A program made the translations under genes and the position numbers. The notes below the pieces were generated by a model. That model was not told the origin of the DNA, ran no database searches, and saw only the letters and a program-made list of their open reading frames with translations. Shown one piece after another: positions 42,253 to 50,881 of a stretch of DNA of 64,000 nucleotides (positions within the stretch are counted from its first letter, which is position 1; each line of letters starts with the position of its first letter). The DNA lies in assembly GCA_002412965.1 (NCBI GenBank), contig DHWB01000006.1, forward strand, positions 177,561 through 241,560. The letters run 5' to 3'. The stretch comes from Desulfomicrobium sp. UBA5193. GTDB taxonomy: Bacteria > Desulfobacterota > Desulfovibrionia > Desulfovibrionales > Desulfomicrobiaceae.

Positions 42253-42750
42253 TTAGCGTTTTCCGGGTTTGCCCTGGTCGTAGGGCTCATAGATGAGGTT
42301 GGCCTTGCCCACATCCTCCCAGTTCAGTTCGAAGGTGTCACTGTCGTCGGACAGGGTGAACTTGGGAGGGTCGATGGCGAGCAGGCGTCCCTTGAAATTT
42401 TTTCTGCCGTCCAGCGGATTTTCAAGGCGGATGCGAACCGGATGGTCCACATAGGCCTTCATTTGTTCCAGCGAGAAGAATGGGCGTTCGAGGCCGGGAG
42501 AGGATACTTCCAGGGTGAACGCGCCGGGGATGATGTTTTCTTCCACATCCAGGGCCAGACTGAGGTGTCTGCTTACTTCCGTACATTCGTCGATACCCAC
42601 GCCTTGGGCGGAGTCAAGATAGACGCGCACGATCTTGTGCCGTCCGCCGGCCGCGAAAAGCAGGTCGATTCCCCAGAGTTCAAGATCCCGGGCCTGACAC
42701 AGGGGGGTCACCATTTCAATCAGTCGGGCGTGTATTTCGCTTTTGTCCAT
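42253..42750 (-). CDS. rimP: ribosome maturation factor RimP
   Basis: A 165-residue protein needed for 30S maturation. Seen: VRVYLDSAQGVGIDECTEVS and LEVSSPGLERPFF, the two diagnostic RimP blocks, and the C-terminal SH3-like part (DDSDTFELNWEDVGKANLIY). It is the first protein gene of the nusA-infB operon, 48 bp upstream of nusA. Confidence 0.95.
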   Translation of the reverse strand: MDKSEIHARLIEMVTPLCQARDLELWGIDLLFAAGGRHKIVRVYLDSAQGVGIDECTEVSRHLSLALDVEENIIPGAFTLEVSSPGLERPFFSLEQMKAYVDHPVRIRLENPLDGRKNFKGRLLAIDPPKFTLSDDSDTFELNWEDVGKANLIYEPYDQGKPGKR

Positions 42751-42837
42751 TTATGCCTGCCGGAAAAAAAAAGGTGGACCACGAAAAGGCCCACCCCCAA
42801 ATCAGCTACCGAATATCAGTATGACCACATACAGGAG

Positions 42838-42912
42838 TGGAGCGGGTGACGAGGGTCGAACTCGCGACTCCAAGCTTGGGAAGCTTGTACTCTGCCATTG
42901 AGCTACACCCGC
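42838..42912 (-). tRNA. tRNA-Gly (anticodon CCC)
   Basis: 75 bases including an encoded CCA end. Acceptor stem GCGGGTG/CACCCGC, D arm GCTC...GAGT, anticodon stem CAAGC/GCTTG with loop TTCCCAA, T arm GCGAG-TTCGACC-CTCGT with one G-U. The anticodon CCC reads GGG glycine codons. It lies upstream of rimP on the same strand. Confidence 0.95.
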
Positions 42913-43003
42913 TCTGCAACCGTTTCCCTTGCATGAGGGGGGGGATGGCCGTCAAGTCTTATTTTATTTCCCGCCCCACGCTCTCTCTTGGTCCTCATTG
43001 TTC

Positions 43004-43020
43004 TGGCCTGGTATTTGCTC
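43004..43020 (+). promoter_or_regulatory. sigma-54 promoter of the flgF operon
   Basis: TGGCCT-GGTAT-TTGCTC: exact GG-N10-GC spacing and close to consensus TGGCAC-N5-TTGCT. It is 27 bp before the flgF start. Confidence 0.8.
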
Positions 43021-43046
43021 AACGCCAGTAACCAAGGAGGACCCCC

Positions 43047-43823
43047 ATGCAAGACAGCAGCTATAGCGCCGTATTCGGGGCTCTGACCCAGCAACATCGG
43101 CTGGATACCATCGCCAATAATTTGGCAAACGTGAACACCTCGGGTTTCAAGGGAGACAAGCTGGCCTTTCGGGACACTTTTCGCCGTTACGCCCACGACA
43201 TGCTCGATCCCAACACCAACCTGACCGAAAAGGTTCCCTGGCCCCAGGGCAATATCCTGGCCCAGCCCAGGATTTCCGAGAGTGTCATAGACCTGTCCCA
43301 AGGTTCCATGAAGAGCACCGGCAACCCTCTTGACCTGGCCATCGCCGGAGACGGTTTCTTCAGGGTCCAGACTCCGGATGGCGAGTTTCTGACCCGTCAG
43401 GGCGTGTATCACCGCTCGGCCGAGGGTTATATTGTCGACGGCCACGGCAACCAGCTGCTGGGCGACGGGGGGCCGCTGCAGGTTCCGGAAACCGGCTCGG
43501 TGCTGATCGATGCGGAGGGGCAACTTTCGGTGGACGGAGAGCCGATCGACATCATCTCCCTGATGCGGGTCGAGGACCCGCGTTCTCTGGAGAAGGTCGG
43601 CCAATCCCTGCTGCGCGTTCGCCCGGATGCCGGTGTGCAGCCTGTCCCGGCCGAAGGCGCTACCATCGAACAGGGGTTTCTGGAGAGCGCCAACGTGAAC
43701 GTGGTCTCGGAGATGGTCAACATGATCGAGGCCATGCGCGCCTTCGAGGCGTACCAAAAGATGATCAGCGGCACGTTTGAACAGGACAAGAAGGCCATCG
43801 CGGAAGTCGGTGCGCCAAGATAA
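43047..43823 (+). CDS. flgF: flagellar basal-body rod protein FlgF
   Basis: A 258-residue proximal/distal rod protein. N-terminal rod motif RLDTIANNLANVNTSGFKGD; centre KSTGNPLDLAIAGDGFFRVQTPDGEF; C-terminal ESANVNVVSEMVNMIEAMRAFEAYQKM. It is shorter and less conserved than FlgG, which follows, and that order identifies it. Ribosome site AAGGAGG. Confidence 0.93.
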   Translation: MQDSSYSAVFGALTQQHRLDTIANNLANVNTSGFKGDKLAFRDTFRRYAHDMLDPNTNLTEKVPWPQGNILAQPRISESVIDLSQGSMKSTGNPLDLAIAGDGFFRVQTPDGEFLTRQGVYHRSAEGYIVDGHGNQLLGDGGPLQVPETGSVLIDAEGQLSVDGEPIDIISLMRVEDPRSLEKVGQSLLRVRPDAGVQPVPAEGATIEQGFLESANVNVVSEMVNMIEAMRAFEAYQKMISGTFEQDKKAIAEVGAPR

Positions 43824-43898
43824 TTTCCCGGACCTGAGCCCGCGGCGACTCCGCGCGGCAAGACCGGGAGCGGCGGATGATTCCGCAAGGAGAAAGAT

Positions 43899-44681
43899 AT
43901 GATTCGCGCGTTATGGACCAGCGCCTCGGGCATGATCGCCCAGCAGCTCAATCTGGATGTGACGGCCAACAACCTGGCCAACGTCAACACCACCGGCTTC
44001 AAGAAGAACAGGGCCGAATTCGAGGATCTCATGTATGAAAACATGAAGATCGCGGGCACTGCCAATCAGGAGGGCAACCGGCTCCCCGTTGGCATGCAGG
44101 TCGGCATGGGCGTTCGCCCCGTGTCGGTGCACAAGATTTTCACCCAGGGCGATTTTCAGAACACGGGCAACCAGCTCGACCTGGTCATCGAAGGGGACGG
44201 TTTCTTTCAGATCGATCGCAACGGCGAGGAGACCTACACCAGAAGCGGGGCCTTCAAGCTCGACAGCGACGGGCGCATCGTGACCGACAACGGGCATCCC
44301 CTGCAGCCGGAATTCGTCGTTCCCCCCGAGACACAGAACATCGTCGTGACCGAGGACGGCCGTCTGACCTGTGTGGACAAGGCCGGAGCCGAAATCGCAG
44401 GCACGGACATTCCCATCTATACCTTTGTCAATCCAGCAGGTCTCAAGGCCGAGGGACGCAATCTCTACGTGCAGACCGACGGGTCCGGCGAGGCGGTGGA
44501 GAGTGTTCCCGGCGAGAACAATGCCGGAACCCTGGCCCAGGGTTTTCTGGAAATGTCCAACGTGGAGATCGTGGAGGAAATGGTCAACATGATCGTTGGT
44601 CAGCGCGCCTACGAGGCCAATTCCAAGTCCATCTCCACGGCCGATTCCATGCTGCAGATCGCCAACCAGCTGAAGAGGTAG
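43899..44681 (+). CDS. flgG: flagellar distal rod protein FlgG
   Basis: A 260-residue distal rod subunit, the usual FlgG length. The motifs LDVTANNLANVNTTGFKKNRAEFEDL and GNQLDLVIEGDGFFQI are strong, and the C-terminus EMSNVEIVEEMVNMIVGQRAYEANSK is diagnostic. Exported through the flagellar apparatus. It follows flgF by 75 bp and is followed directly by flgA. Confidence 0.97.
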   Translation: MIRALWTSASGMIAQQLNLDVTANNLANVNTTGFKKNRAEFEDLMYENMKIAGTANQEGNRLPVGMQVGMGVRPVSVHKIFTQGDFQNTGNQLDLVIEGDGFFQIDRNGEETYTRSGAFKLDSDGRIVTDNGHPLQPEFVVPPETQNIVVTEDGRLTCVDKAGAEIAGTDIPIYTFVNPAGLKAEGRNLYVQTDGSGEAVESVPGENNAGTLAQGFLEMSNVEIVEEMVNMIVGQRAYEANSKSISTADSMLQIANQLKR

Positions 44682-45635
44682 ATGATGCGTTTACTTGCGC
44701 TCCTGCTCGCCGTGCTGCTCTGTCCCGGCCTCGCCGTGGCTCAGGGCAGGCTGGTCGTGGCCGGGGCCGTGTGCGTGGACGGTCCTGCCATCACCTTGAG
44801 AGATCTGGTCCGGGCCGAGGGCGAAGAGGCGCTCGGCCTGCTGGCCGGCATCGGTTCCGAACCGCTGCTGGCCTCGCCCAAGTTCGAGGGGGCCAGGGTA
44901 AACCTGAACGGACCCAGGCTGCGCGAACTGATCACGCAGCGTTTCGGGCCGGGTCTGCCGCCAATCGAAATTCCGGATCAGGTCCAGGTTCAGCGCGGCG
45001 GTCAGGTGGTCAGCGGCCTGGCCGTGCGTCCGTTTATCGACAAAATTTTGACGAACGCCTTGGCCCATTACGAGGGCGAGGTCGAGATTCGCGAACATCG
45101 CATCGCGGACAATCTCTTCATCTCCGAGAAGGTGCCGGTCCAGATCCGTGTTGTACCCGTAGGCACTCCTGCTCCGGGGCGGATCAGCCTGCGCCTGGAG
45201 GCCGTGGAGGAGAGCGGGCGCGTGGTGCAGAGCTTTACGGGCACGGTCTTTGCCGATGTCTGGAAAACCGTGCCCTGCGCCGGCCGGGTGCTGAACCGGG
45301 GGGATTTGCTGGAGCCGGAGCTGGTGGGTTTCGAACGCAAGAACCTGGCCCATCTTGCCCGCGCGCCCTGGGACGGCAAGGGTCTTCCACTGCGCATGAC
45401 CACGGCGGTGGGCGAGGGCCAGTACATCAGCGCAGATGCCGTGGAACCAATTCCCGTGGTGGCCAAGGGCAAGGTTTTGACCTTGATCTACACGGGCGCG
45501 ACCATGAAATTGACCGTGCCGGTCGAGAGTCTTGAGGACGGCGGCATTGGACGCATCATTCAGGTCCGGAACATGCAAAGCCGCAGAGTAGTGGCCGCCA
45601 GGATAATTGACGCGGAGACGGCGCAGGTGCCGTAA
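44682..45635 (+). CDS. flgA: flagellar P-ring assembly chaperone FlgA
   Basis: A 317-residue periplasmic protein with signal peptide MRLLALLLAVLLCPGLAVA. The C-terminal half has the SAF domain (VLNRGDLLEPELVGF, LPLRMTTAVGEGQYISADAVEPIPVV) typical of FlgA, which assists FlgI P-ring assembly. It is longer than the enteric version (about 220) with an extra N-terminal module, as in other Desulfovibrionales. Two adjacent ATGs (44682, 44685) follow the flgG stop immediately. Confidence 0.92.
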   Translation: MMRLLALLLAVLLCPGLAVAQGRLVVAGAVCVDGPAITLRDLVRAEGEEALGLLAGIGSEPLLASPKFEGARVNLNGPRLRELITQRFGPGLPPIEIPDQVQVQRGGQVVSGLAVRPFIDKILTNALAHYEGEVEIREHRIADNLFISEKVPVQIRVVPVGTPAPGRISLRLEAVEESGRVVQSFTGTVFADVWKTVPCAGRVLNRGDLLEPELVGFERKNLAHLARAPWDGKGLPLRMTTAVGEGQYISADAVEPIPVVAKGKVLTLIYTGATMKLTVPVESLEDGGIGRIIQVRNMQSRRVVAARIIDAETAQVP

Positions 45636-45648
45636 GCCGGGAGGAAAT

Positions 45649-46335
45649 ATGCAGATACGTTTTTTCATCATTATAATGGCTCTCGGGCTGGTCGGATGCC
45701 GGGCCACGAGCCGCCCGCCCATGCCTGCGGCGGTGGTCACGCCTCCTCCGCAGGAACGGACGTCCTCGGCCGAAAATCCGGGCTCCTTGTACGATCCGGA
45801 CGGCGCGGCCTCGCTCTTTTCCGACGCCAGGGCCAAGCGGGTTGGAGACGTTCTCCTGATCAAGGTGGTGGAAACCACCCTGTCCAAGAGCAAGGCCTCG
45901 ACCAACGCCGACAAGGAAAACAGCATGGATCTCGGCGTGAGCGCGTTTTTGGGCAAGGACAAGCTGCCGCTCATTCCCGGAGCGGAGGTGGGGGATACGT
46001 CCATGGTCAGCGCCAGCTCCAAGAGCGAGTTCGAAGGGGACGGCGAAACCAAGCGTGAGAGCTCCATCACCACGACCGTCGCGGCGCGGGTGACCCGTGT
46101 TCTCGGCGGCGGGCTCATGGAAGTGGTCGGCGCCCGCGAGACGCGCGTCAACGGCGAAACCCAGATCGTCCTGGTCCAGGGCGTGGCCCGAGACCGCGAC
46201 ATCGACGCCGATAACACCATCAGATCCACAAGTCTGGCCGAAGCCCGCATCGAACTCTACGGCGAGGGAGTCCTGGCCGACAAACAACGCCCCGGGTGGC
46301 TTACGAGGATACTTGATAATGTGTGGCCATTCTAA
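45649..46335 (+). CDS. flgH: flagellar L-ring lipoprotein FlgH
   Basis: A 228-residue outer-membrane lipoprotein of the basal-body L ring. The signal peptide ends in lipobox LVGC (cysteine 17). The conserved blocks LFSDARAKRVGDVLLIKVVE, SKSKASTNADKE, and the later ITTTVAARVTRVLGGGLMEVVG and RDIDADNTIRSTSLAEARI are present. The start at 45649 follows GGGAGGAAAT. It overlaps flgI by 17 bp. Confidence 0.95.
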   Translation: MQIRFFIIIMALGLVGCRATSRPPMPAAVVTPPPQERTSSAENPGSLYDPDGAASLFSDARAKRVGDVLLIKVVETTLSKSKASTNADKENSMDLGVSAFLGKDKLPLIPGAEVGDTSMVSASSKSEFEGDGETKRESSITTTVAARVTRVLGGGLMEVVGARETRVNGETQIVLVQGVARDRDIDADNTIRSTSLAEARIELYGEGVLADKQRPGWLTRILDNVWPF

Positions 46336-47437
46336 AATGTTTCGTCATGTTGTGCCGCTGCTCTGCACACTGCTTGCGGTCCTGGGGCTTGCCTCGTCGG
46401 CCGGCGCCGTGCGCCTCAAGGATGTCGCGAGCTTCGGCGGGGTGCGCTCCAACGATCTGGTGGGCTACGGCCTGGTGGTTGGCCTGCCGGGAACCGGAGA
46501 CAAGAGCGGGTCGAAGTTCACTGTCCAGTCCATGGCCAACATGCTCGAAAGCATGGGGGTCAAGGTTGACCGCAACGCGCTCAAACCCAAGAACGTGGCC
46601 GCGGTCATGGTCACGGTCAAGATGCCGGCCTCGGCCAGACCGGGAGCCCGTCTCGACGCCACGATCTCCTCCGTGGGCGATGCGGCGTCGCTTCTTGGCG
46701 GCGTGCTGCTCCTGACCCCGCTCAAAGGCATCGACGGCAACGTCTATGCCCTGTGTCAGGGGCCTCTGGCCGTAGGCGGTTTTTCCGCCGGCGGTGACGC
46801 CGCCTCGGCGACCAAGAACATCACCACCGTGGGCCGGATTCCCGGCGGCGCGGTCATCGAACGCAGCGTGCCCTTCACCTTCAACGAGCAAAAAGACATC
46901 GCCATCCAGCTCAATGTGGAAGATTTCTCCACGGCCAAGCAGGTCACGGACAGCGTGAACCGGGCTATCGGCGGCCAGTACGCCCATGCCCAGGATGCCT
47001 CCACGGTCCGGCTGGCTGTTCCGCCCCAGTATCAGGGCAACATCGTCACGCTCATGGCTTCCCTGGAAAACCTGGAAGTCCGGCCCGACAGCCGGGCCAA
47101 GGTCGTGGTCGATGAAAAGACCGGCACCGTGGTCCTGGGAGCCAATGTCAGCCTGTCCAAGGTCGCGGTCTCTCACGGCAACCTGAACGTGGTGGTGTCC
47201 GAGCAGCCTCAGGTCTCCCAGCCTGGAGCATTCGCAGAGGGCGAGACCGTCGTCACCCCGTCCACCCAGCTCGGCGTGCGTGAAGAGCAGCGCAGGCTCG
47301 TACTCATGGCCGGGGCATCCATCCAGGAGCTGGTGGACGGCTTGAACGCCATCGGCGCCACTCCCCGGGATCTCATTTCCATTTTGAGAACCATGAAATC
47401 GGCGGGCGCATTGCATGCCGATCTCGAGGTTCTCTAG
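46319..47437 (+). CDS. flgI: flagellar P-ring protein FlgI
   Basis: A 372-residue periplasmic ring protein surrounding the rod. After a signal peptide ending SSAGA come VRLKDVASFGGVRSNDLVGYG and GLPGTGDKSGSKFTVQSMANML, the FlgI signature. ATG 46319 is chosen because GAGGAT lies 9 bases upstream; the ATG at 46337 lacks a ribosome site but would leave a normal signal peptide too. The start lies inside flgH. Confidence 0.95.
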   Translation: MCGHSKMFRHVVPLLCTLLAVLGLASSAGAVRLKDVASFGGVRSNDLVGYGLVVGLPGTGDKSGSKFTVQSMANMLESMGVKVDRNALKPKNVAAVMVTVKMPASARPGARLDATISSVGDAASLLGGVLLLTPLKGIDGNVYALCQGPLAVGGFSAGGDAASATKNITTVGRIPGGAVIERSVPFTFNEQKDIAIQLNVEDFSTAKQVTDSVNRAIGGQYAHAQDASTVRLAVPPQYQGNIVTLMASLENLEVRPDSRAKVVVDEKTGTVVLGANVSLSKVAVSHGNLNVVVSEQPQVSQPGAFAEGETVVTPSTQLGVREEQRRLVLMAGASIQELVDGLNAIGATPRDLISILRTMKSAGALHADLEVL

Positions 47438-47451
47438 TTCACGGAGGCCTT

Positions 47452-48057
47452 ATGAATGACCTTATCGTCAATGCCGGATTGCCTGAGCAGGAGAGCACAT
47501 TCAATCTGCAGGATCGCCTGAGGGATTTGCGGACCCGGTTGCAGCCTGAAAAGGGGATGGATGAGACGAAGCTCAAAAAGGCGTGCCAGGATTTCGAGGC
47601 CGTGTTCATCGGCCAGATCTGGAAGCAGATGCGCTCCTCCGTGCCCAAGGACGGGATGCTTCATTCCAAGGAAGAGGAAAACTACCTCTCCATGTTTGAT
47701 CAGGAGATGTCGGTGAAGATGGCCAGCAGTGGGGGCATCGGTTTGTCCGACATGCTCTACGCGAACCTCTCGGAGCGTCTGGTCAATGCCAGCCGGGACA
47801 CGGCTTCGGCCAAGCCTCTGCAGCCCCTGGACAAATCGGCGCTCGCAAAGAGCCAGGCCGAGGTCAGCTCTCCGGCGGTGCAGACCCGCACGCTGGCCGC
47901 CATCACGGCTCAGCATGAGGCGGAGATGCTGGCCCGACGCATCGAGAACACGCACGGTTCCCGAGCGGGCCAGGACGCGTTGGCTTCCCGCGGTCCGGCC
48001 CTGGACCTGGATGACGCGCTACGGGTGGTGCGCATGGATGGCGAGGAAGGGATGTAG
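47452..48057 (+). CDS. flgJ: rod-binding protein FlgJ (scaffold domain only)
   Basis: A 201-residue protein with the rod-binding domain (LKKACQDFEAVFIGQIWKQM, YLSMFDQEMSVKMASSGGIG) at about 38-105. The muramidase domain of enteric FlgJ is missing, as in many deltaproteobacteria, so the peptidoglycan must be opened by another hydrolase. The remainder is Ala/Gln/Ser-rich and variable. It follows flgI by 14 bp. Confidence 0.9.
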   Translation: MNDLIVNAGLPEQESTFNLQDRLRDLRTRLQPEKGMDETKLKKACQDFEAVFIGQIWKQMRSSVPKDGMLHSKEEENYLSMFDQEMSVKMASSGGIGLSDMLYANLSERLVNASRDTASAKPLQPLDKSALAKSQAEVSSPAVQTRTLAAITAQHEAEMLARRIENTHGSRAGQDALASRGPALDLDDALRVVRMDGEEGM

Positions 48058-48163
48058 CCACCGGGGAAAAGGGGAAATTCTTGCCGCGCTTGCGGCTTTG
48101 ATCCCGGACCTGCCGGTGAGCGTAAAGAGACCAAGACACGGCCTGACAGGCATTACGCGGCGC

Positions 48164-48180
48164 TGGTCGGGAATTTGCAG
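48164..48180 (+). promoter_or_regulatory. sigma-54 promoter ahead of flgN
   Basis: TGGTCG-GGAAT-TTGCAG with exact GG-N10-GC spacing, in the 211-bp gap after flgJ. Predicted start near 48190 gives a leader of about 80 bases before flgN. Confidence 0.7.
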
Positions 48181-48268
48181 AGATTCGGGAAATGACGGGT
48201 GAACCAAGCAGAGATTTCCTGCTGCGGCCCAGGGTTCAAGACTTTCACGCACACCAAGGAAGTGCTCC

Positions 48269-48742
48269 ATGCAAGATATCATTCTCGGCAGTCTCATTCG
48301 TCAGGCCAAGGGCACTGAGCTTCTTTGTCTTCTTTTGCGGGAGGAATACGCGCTGCTGCGGGAAGGACAACCGGATAAGGTCGCGGGGATCGAGATGGGC
48401 ATTCAGGAGCTGATCCGGCAACTGGTGCGCGAACGCGAATTTCTGGTGAGCCGTCTGCAGCTCGCCGAACTGGACAAGCTCGGAGTCCTGCTGGACACGC
48501 TCGGCCCCGGGGACAGACGGGTTTTTGAGACGTGGCGGGCCAAGATCATCACCCACGAGCAGGACAGTGGCCGACAGGCCACGATTAACGCCGATCTGGC
48601 CATGGCGCTCTGGAAGCAGAGCGGCGTGCTGCTGAGCCATTTCAGAAATCAGGTCGCTCCCAGGGAGCGTAATACTTACACAGCCAAGGGGACGTGGCAG
48701 GATCGTACGGCCACGGCGACGTTGGTGCGCGGGAGGATGTAA
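48269..48742 (+). CDS. flgN: flagellar chaperone FlgN
   Basis: A 157-residue export chaperone for FlgK and FlgL. Predicted helical throughout, with the FlgN pattern LLCLLLREEYALLREGQPDKV near residues 19-39 and a later YTAKGTW...ARG end. Placement directly before flgK, with a TAATG overlap, supports the call. Sequence conservation in this family is low. Confidence 0.87.
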   Translation: MQDIILGSLIRQAKGTELLCLLLREEYALLREGQPDKVAGIEMGIQELIRQLVREREFLVSRLQLAELDKLGVLLDTLGPGDRRVFETWRAKIITHEQDSGRQATINADLAMALWKQSGVLLSHFRNQVAPRERNTYTAKGTWQDRTATATLVRGRM

Positions 48743-50871
48743 TGCCGGGCATCGCTTCCCTGTTCAATATCGGGACGAAGTCCCTGTTTGCCAATCAGTC
48801 GGCCATCGAGGTCGTCGGCAACAATATTTCCAATGCGAATACGGAAGGTTACAGCCGCCAGGCCGTGCGCTTCGAGGACGGAAACTATATCAGCTTTACT
48901 CCGGGCCAGCTTGGAACCGGGGTCAATGCGGCTGAGGTCGTGCGCTATTTCGACGAATTCGCCGAGGTTCTGTACAACAACAAGAGCTCCGAGCAGCAGC
49001 GCTGGCAAGCGCTTTATGAAAACCTGCAGAATGTGGAGATGGTGCTGAACGAATCCAACTCGGCAGGCGTCAACAACGCCCTGGCCGCGTTCTGGGGCGA
49101 TTGGCAGACCTTGGCCACCAACCCTGCGGATACGAGCGTGCGTGCGGCCCTGCTCGGCCATGCATCCAATCTGGAACAGGCCATCGGGGTCGTGTATGGC
49201 GACATGCAGCGCCTGCAGGGGCAGATGGATGATGTCATCGCCGGAGAAGTCTCAGAGGTCAATACGCTCCTGAAGAGCATCGCCGAACTCAATGCACAGC
49301 TCACGGTCACCGAGGAGACGGGCAAGAACAACGCCAACGGACTGCGTGACCAGCGTGCCTCATTGGTGCGAGAACTGGCCGAAAAGATGGACATCAATTA
49401 CATCGACAACGGCCTGGGCAACGTGACCATCACCACCAAGTCCGGGCACACTCTGGTCGACGGGAGCACTGCTTTCCGACTGGCTTTCGAATCGTCGCCG
49501 ACCATCGCTGATCTGGCCAGCGGCTCGACCTACAACGGGGCCGTGGCCTTCAATGGTATGAGTTCCAGCGAATATACCGTGGAGATTGTCACGGGGGGAA
49601 CGGTCGCGAGCGGAAACGCAACCTTCAGGGTTTCCGTGGACGGCGGGAAGACCTGGCTCAAGGACGAGAATGGACTGGATACGTTCGCTATCACCGAGGA
49701 AGGCGCTTTGTTGCCGGACGGGAAGGGAACCCTGTCGATTTCGGACGGAACGGGTGGGCCGCTGACAACAGGAGACAGCTTTCAAATTCTGCCGAACAAG
49801 TCTCTTTTCTGGTACGAAACCGCCGCCTCCAAGGTCAACATCACCCCACAGCTCCTGAGCAACGGACAAGACAATGAGCGTCGTCTGACCGGCGGCAGCC
49901 TGGTCGGATATTTTCAGTTTCGGGACGCCGGCGTCGGCGGATACCTTGAGAAATTGAACGCTTTCTCCGAGAGCCTGGCCTGGGAAGTCAATCGCATTCA
50001 TTCTCAAGGCACGGGCCTGGAACGATTCGAGGAGGTCGCCGGCACGTATTCGGTCCTGCTCAAGGACGCGGCTCTCGGGGTTGGAGCCGGCTTGGCCTAT
50101 GGCGACAAGCTGACCAGCGGAAATCTGATGATCAGCGTCTACGATCAGAACACCGGGTCGCTCGTGCAGTCGCAGGCCCTGGATTTTGTCGAGGATGATG
50201 TCTTGGATCCAGCGACCCTCGGAACCCAGAATTTTGATCCGAAGACACATACGTTGCAGGATGTGGCCGACGCGCTGAATCGAACCTTTGGCAAATTGGT
50301 TCCACCCAACGACAAATTGAATGCAACCATTCTTGACAACCGCCTGCAGATCACGGCCGACGACGGGTACGACTTCGCTTTCGGTTCGGACTCGACGGGC
50401 CTTTTGGCAGCCCTCGGCATCAACACATTTTTCGAAGGTTCCGATGCGCGGACTTTGGCCCTCAACAACAATGTGCGGACCAACACCTCCCAAATCAACA
50501 CGGGCCATGTGAACGGCGCCGGAGAGATGAACAGGGGCGACAACACGACGGCCGCCGCCATTGCCTCGCTGCAGGGCAAGGCCGTGGCCACGCGCACCGT
50601 GTCCGAAGGCACTACCTGGCAAAGCCTGGGGGAATATTATTCCACGCTGGTGGCCAAGGCGGGTTCCGACACCCAGACGGCGAAGTTCAATTTCGAATAT
50701 CAGGAAGCCTTGGCCAAAGATCTCAAGGCTCGGCAGGAATCCGTCTCGGGAGTGAACCTGGACGAGGAAATGACCAATCTGATTAAATTTCAGCACGCCT
50801 ATACCGCAGCAGCGAAACTGATCACCACGGCCGAGTCCATGCTGCAGGTGCTTTTGGGACTCAAGAATTAG
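48742..50871 (+). CDS. flgK: flagellar hook-associated protein 1 (FlgK)
   Basis: A 709-residue hook-filament junction protein. N-terminal FNIGTKSLFANQSAIEVVGN with NNISNANTEGYSRQ, then ATNPADTSVRAALLG, and C-terminal VSGVNLDEEMTNLIKFQHAYTAAAKLI. The enlarged centre (about residues 250-560) contains an Asp-box-like SVDGGKTW at codons from base 49633. The long length versus E. coli (547) is common in Desulfovibrio. Confidence 0.95.
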   Translation: MPGIASLFNIGTKSLFANQSAIEVVGNNISNANTEGYSRQAVRFEDGNYISFTPGQLGTGVNAAEVVRYFDEFAEVLYNNKSSEQQRWQALYENLQNVEMVLNESNSAGVNNALAAFWGDWQTLATNPADTSVRAALLGHASNLEQAIGVVYGDMQRLQGQMDDVIAGEVSEVNTLLKSIAELNAQLTVTEETGKNNANGLRDQRASLVRELAEKMDINYIDNGLGNVTITTKSGHTLVDGSTAFRLAFESSPTIADLASGSTYNGAVAFNGMSSSEYTVEIVTGGTVASGNATFRVSVDGGKTWLKDENGLDTFAITEEGALLPDGKGTLSISDGTGGPLTTGDSFQILPNKSLFWYETAASKVNITPQLLSNGQDNERRLTGGSLVGYFQFRDAGVGGYLEKLNAFSESLAWEVNRIHSQGTGLERFEEVAGTYSVLLKDAALGVGAGLAYGDKLTSGNLMISVYDQNTGSLVQSQALDFVEDDVLDPATLGTQNFDPKTHTLQDVADALNRTFGKLVPPNDKLNATILDNRLQITADDGYDFAFGSDSTGLLAALGINTFFEGSDARTLALNNNVRTNTSQINTGHVNGAGEMNRGDNTTAAAIASLQGKAVATRTVSEGTTWQSLGEYYSTLVAKAGSDTQTAKFNFEYQEALAKDLKARQESVSGVNLDEEMTNLIKFQHAYTAAAKLITTAESMLQVLLGLKN

Positions 50872-50881
50872 GAGACGGGCC

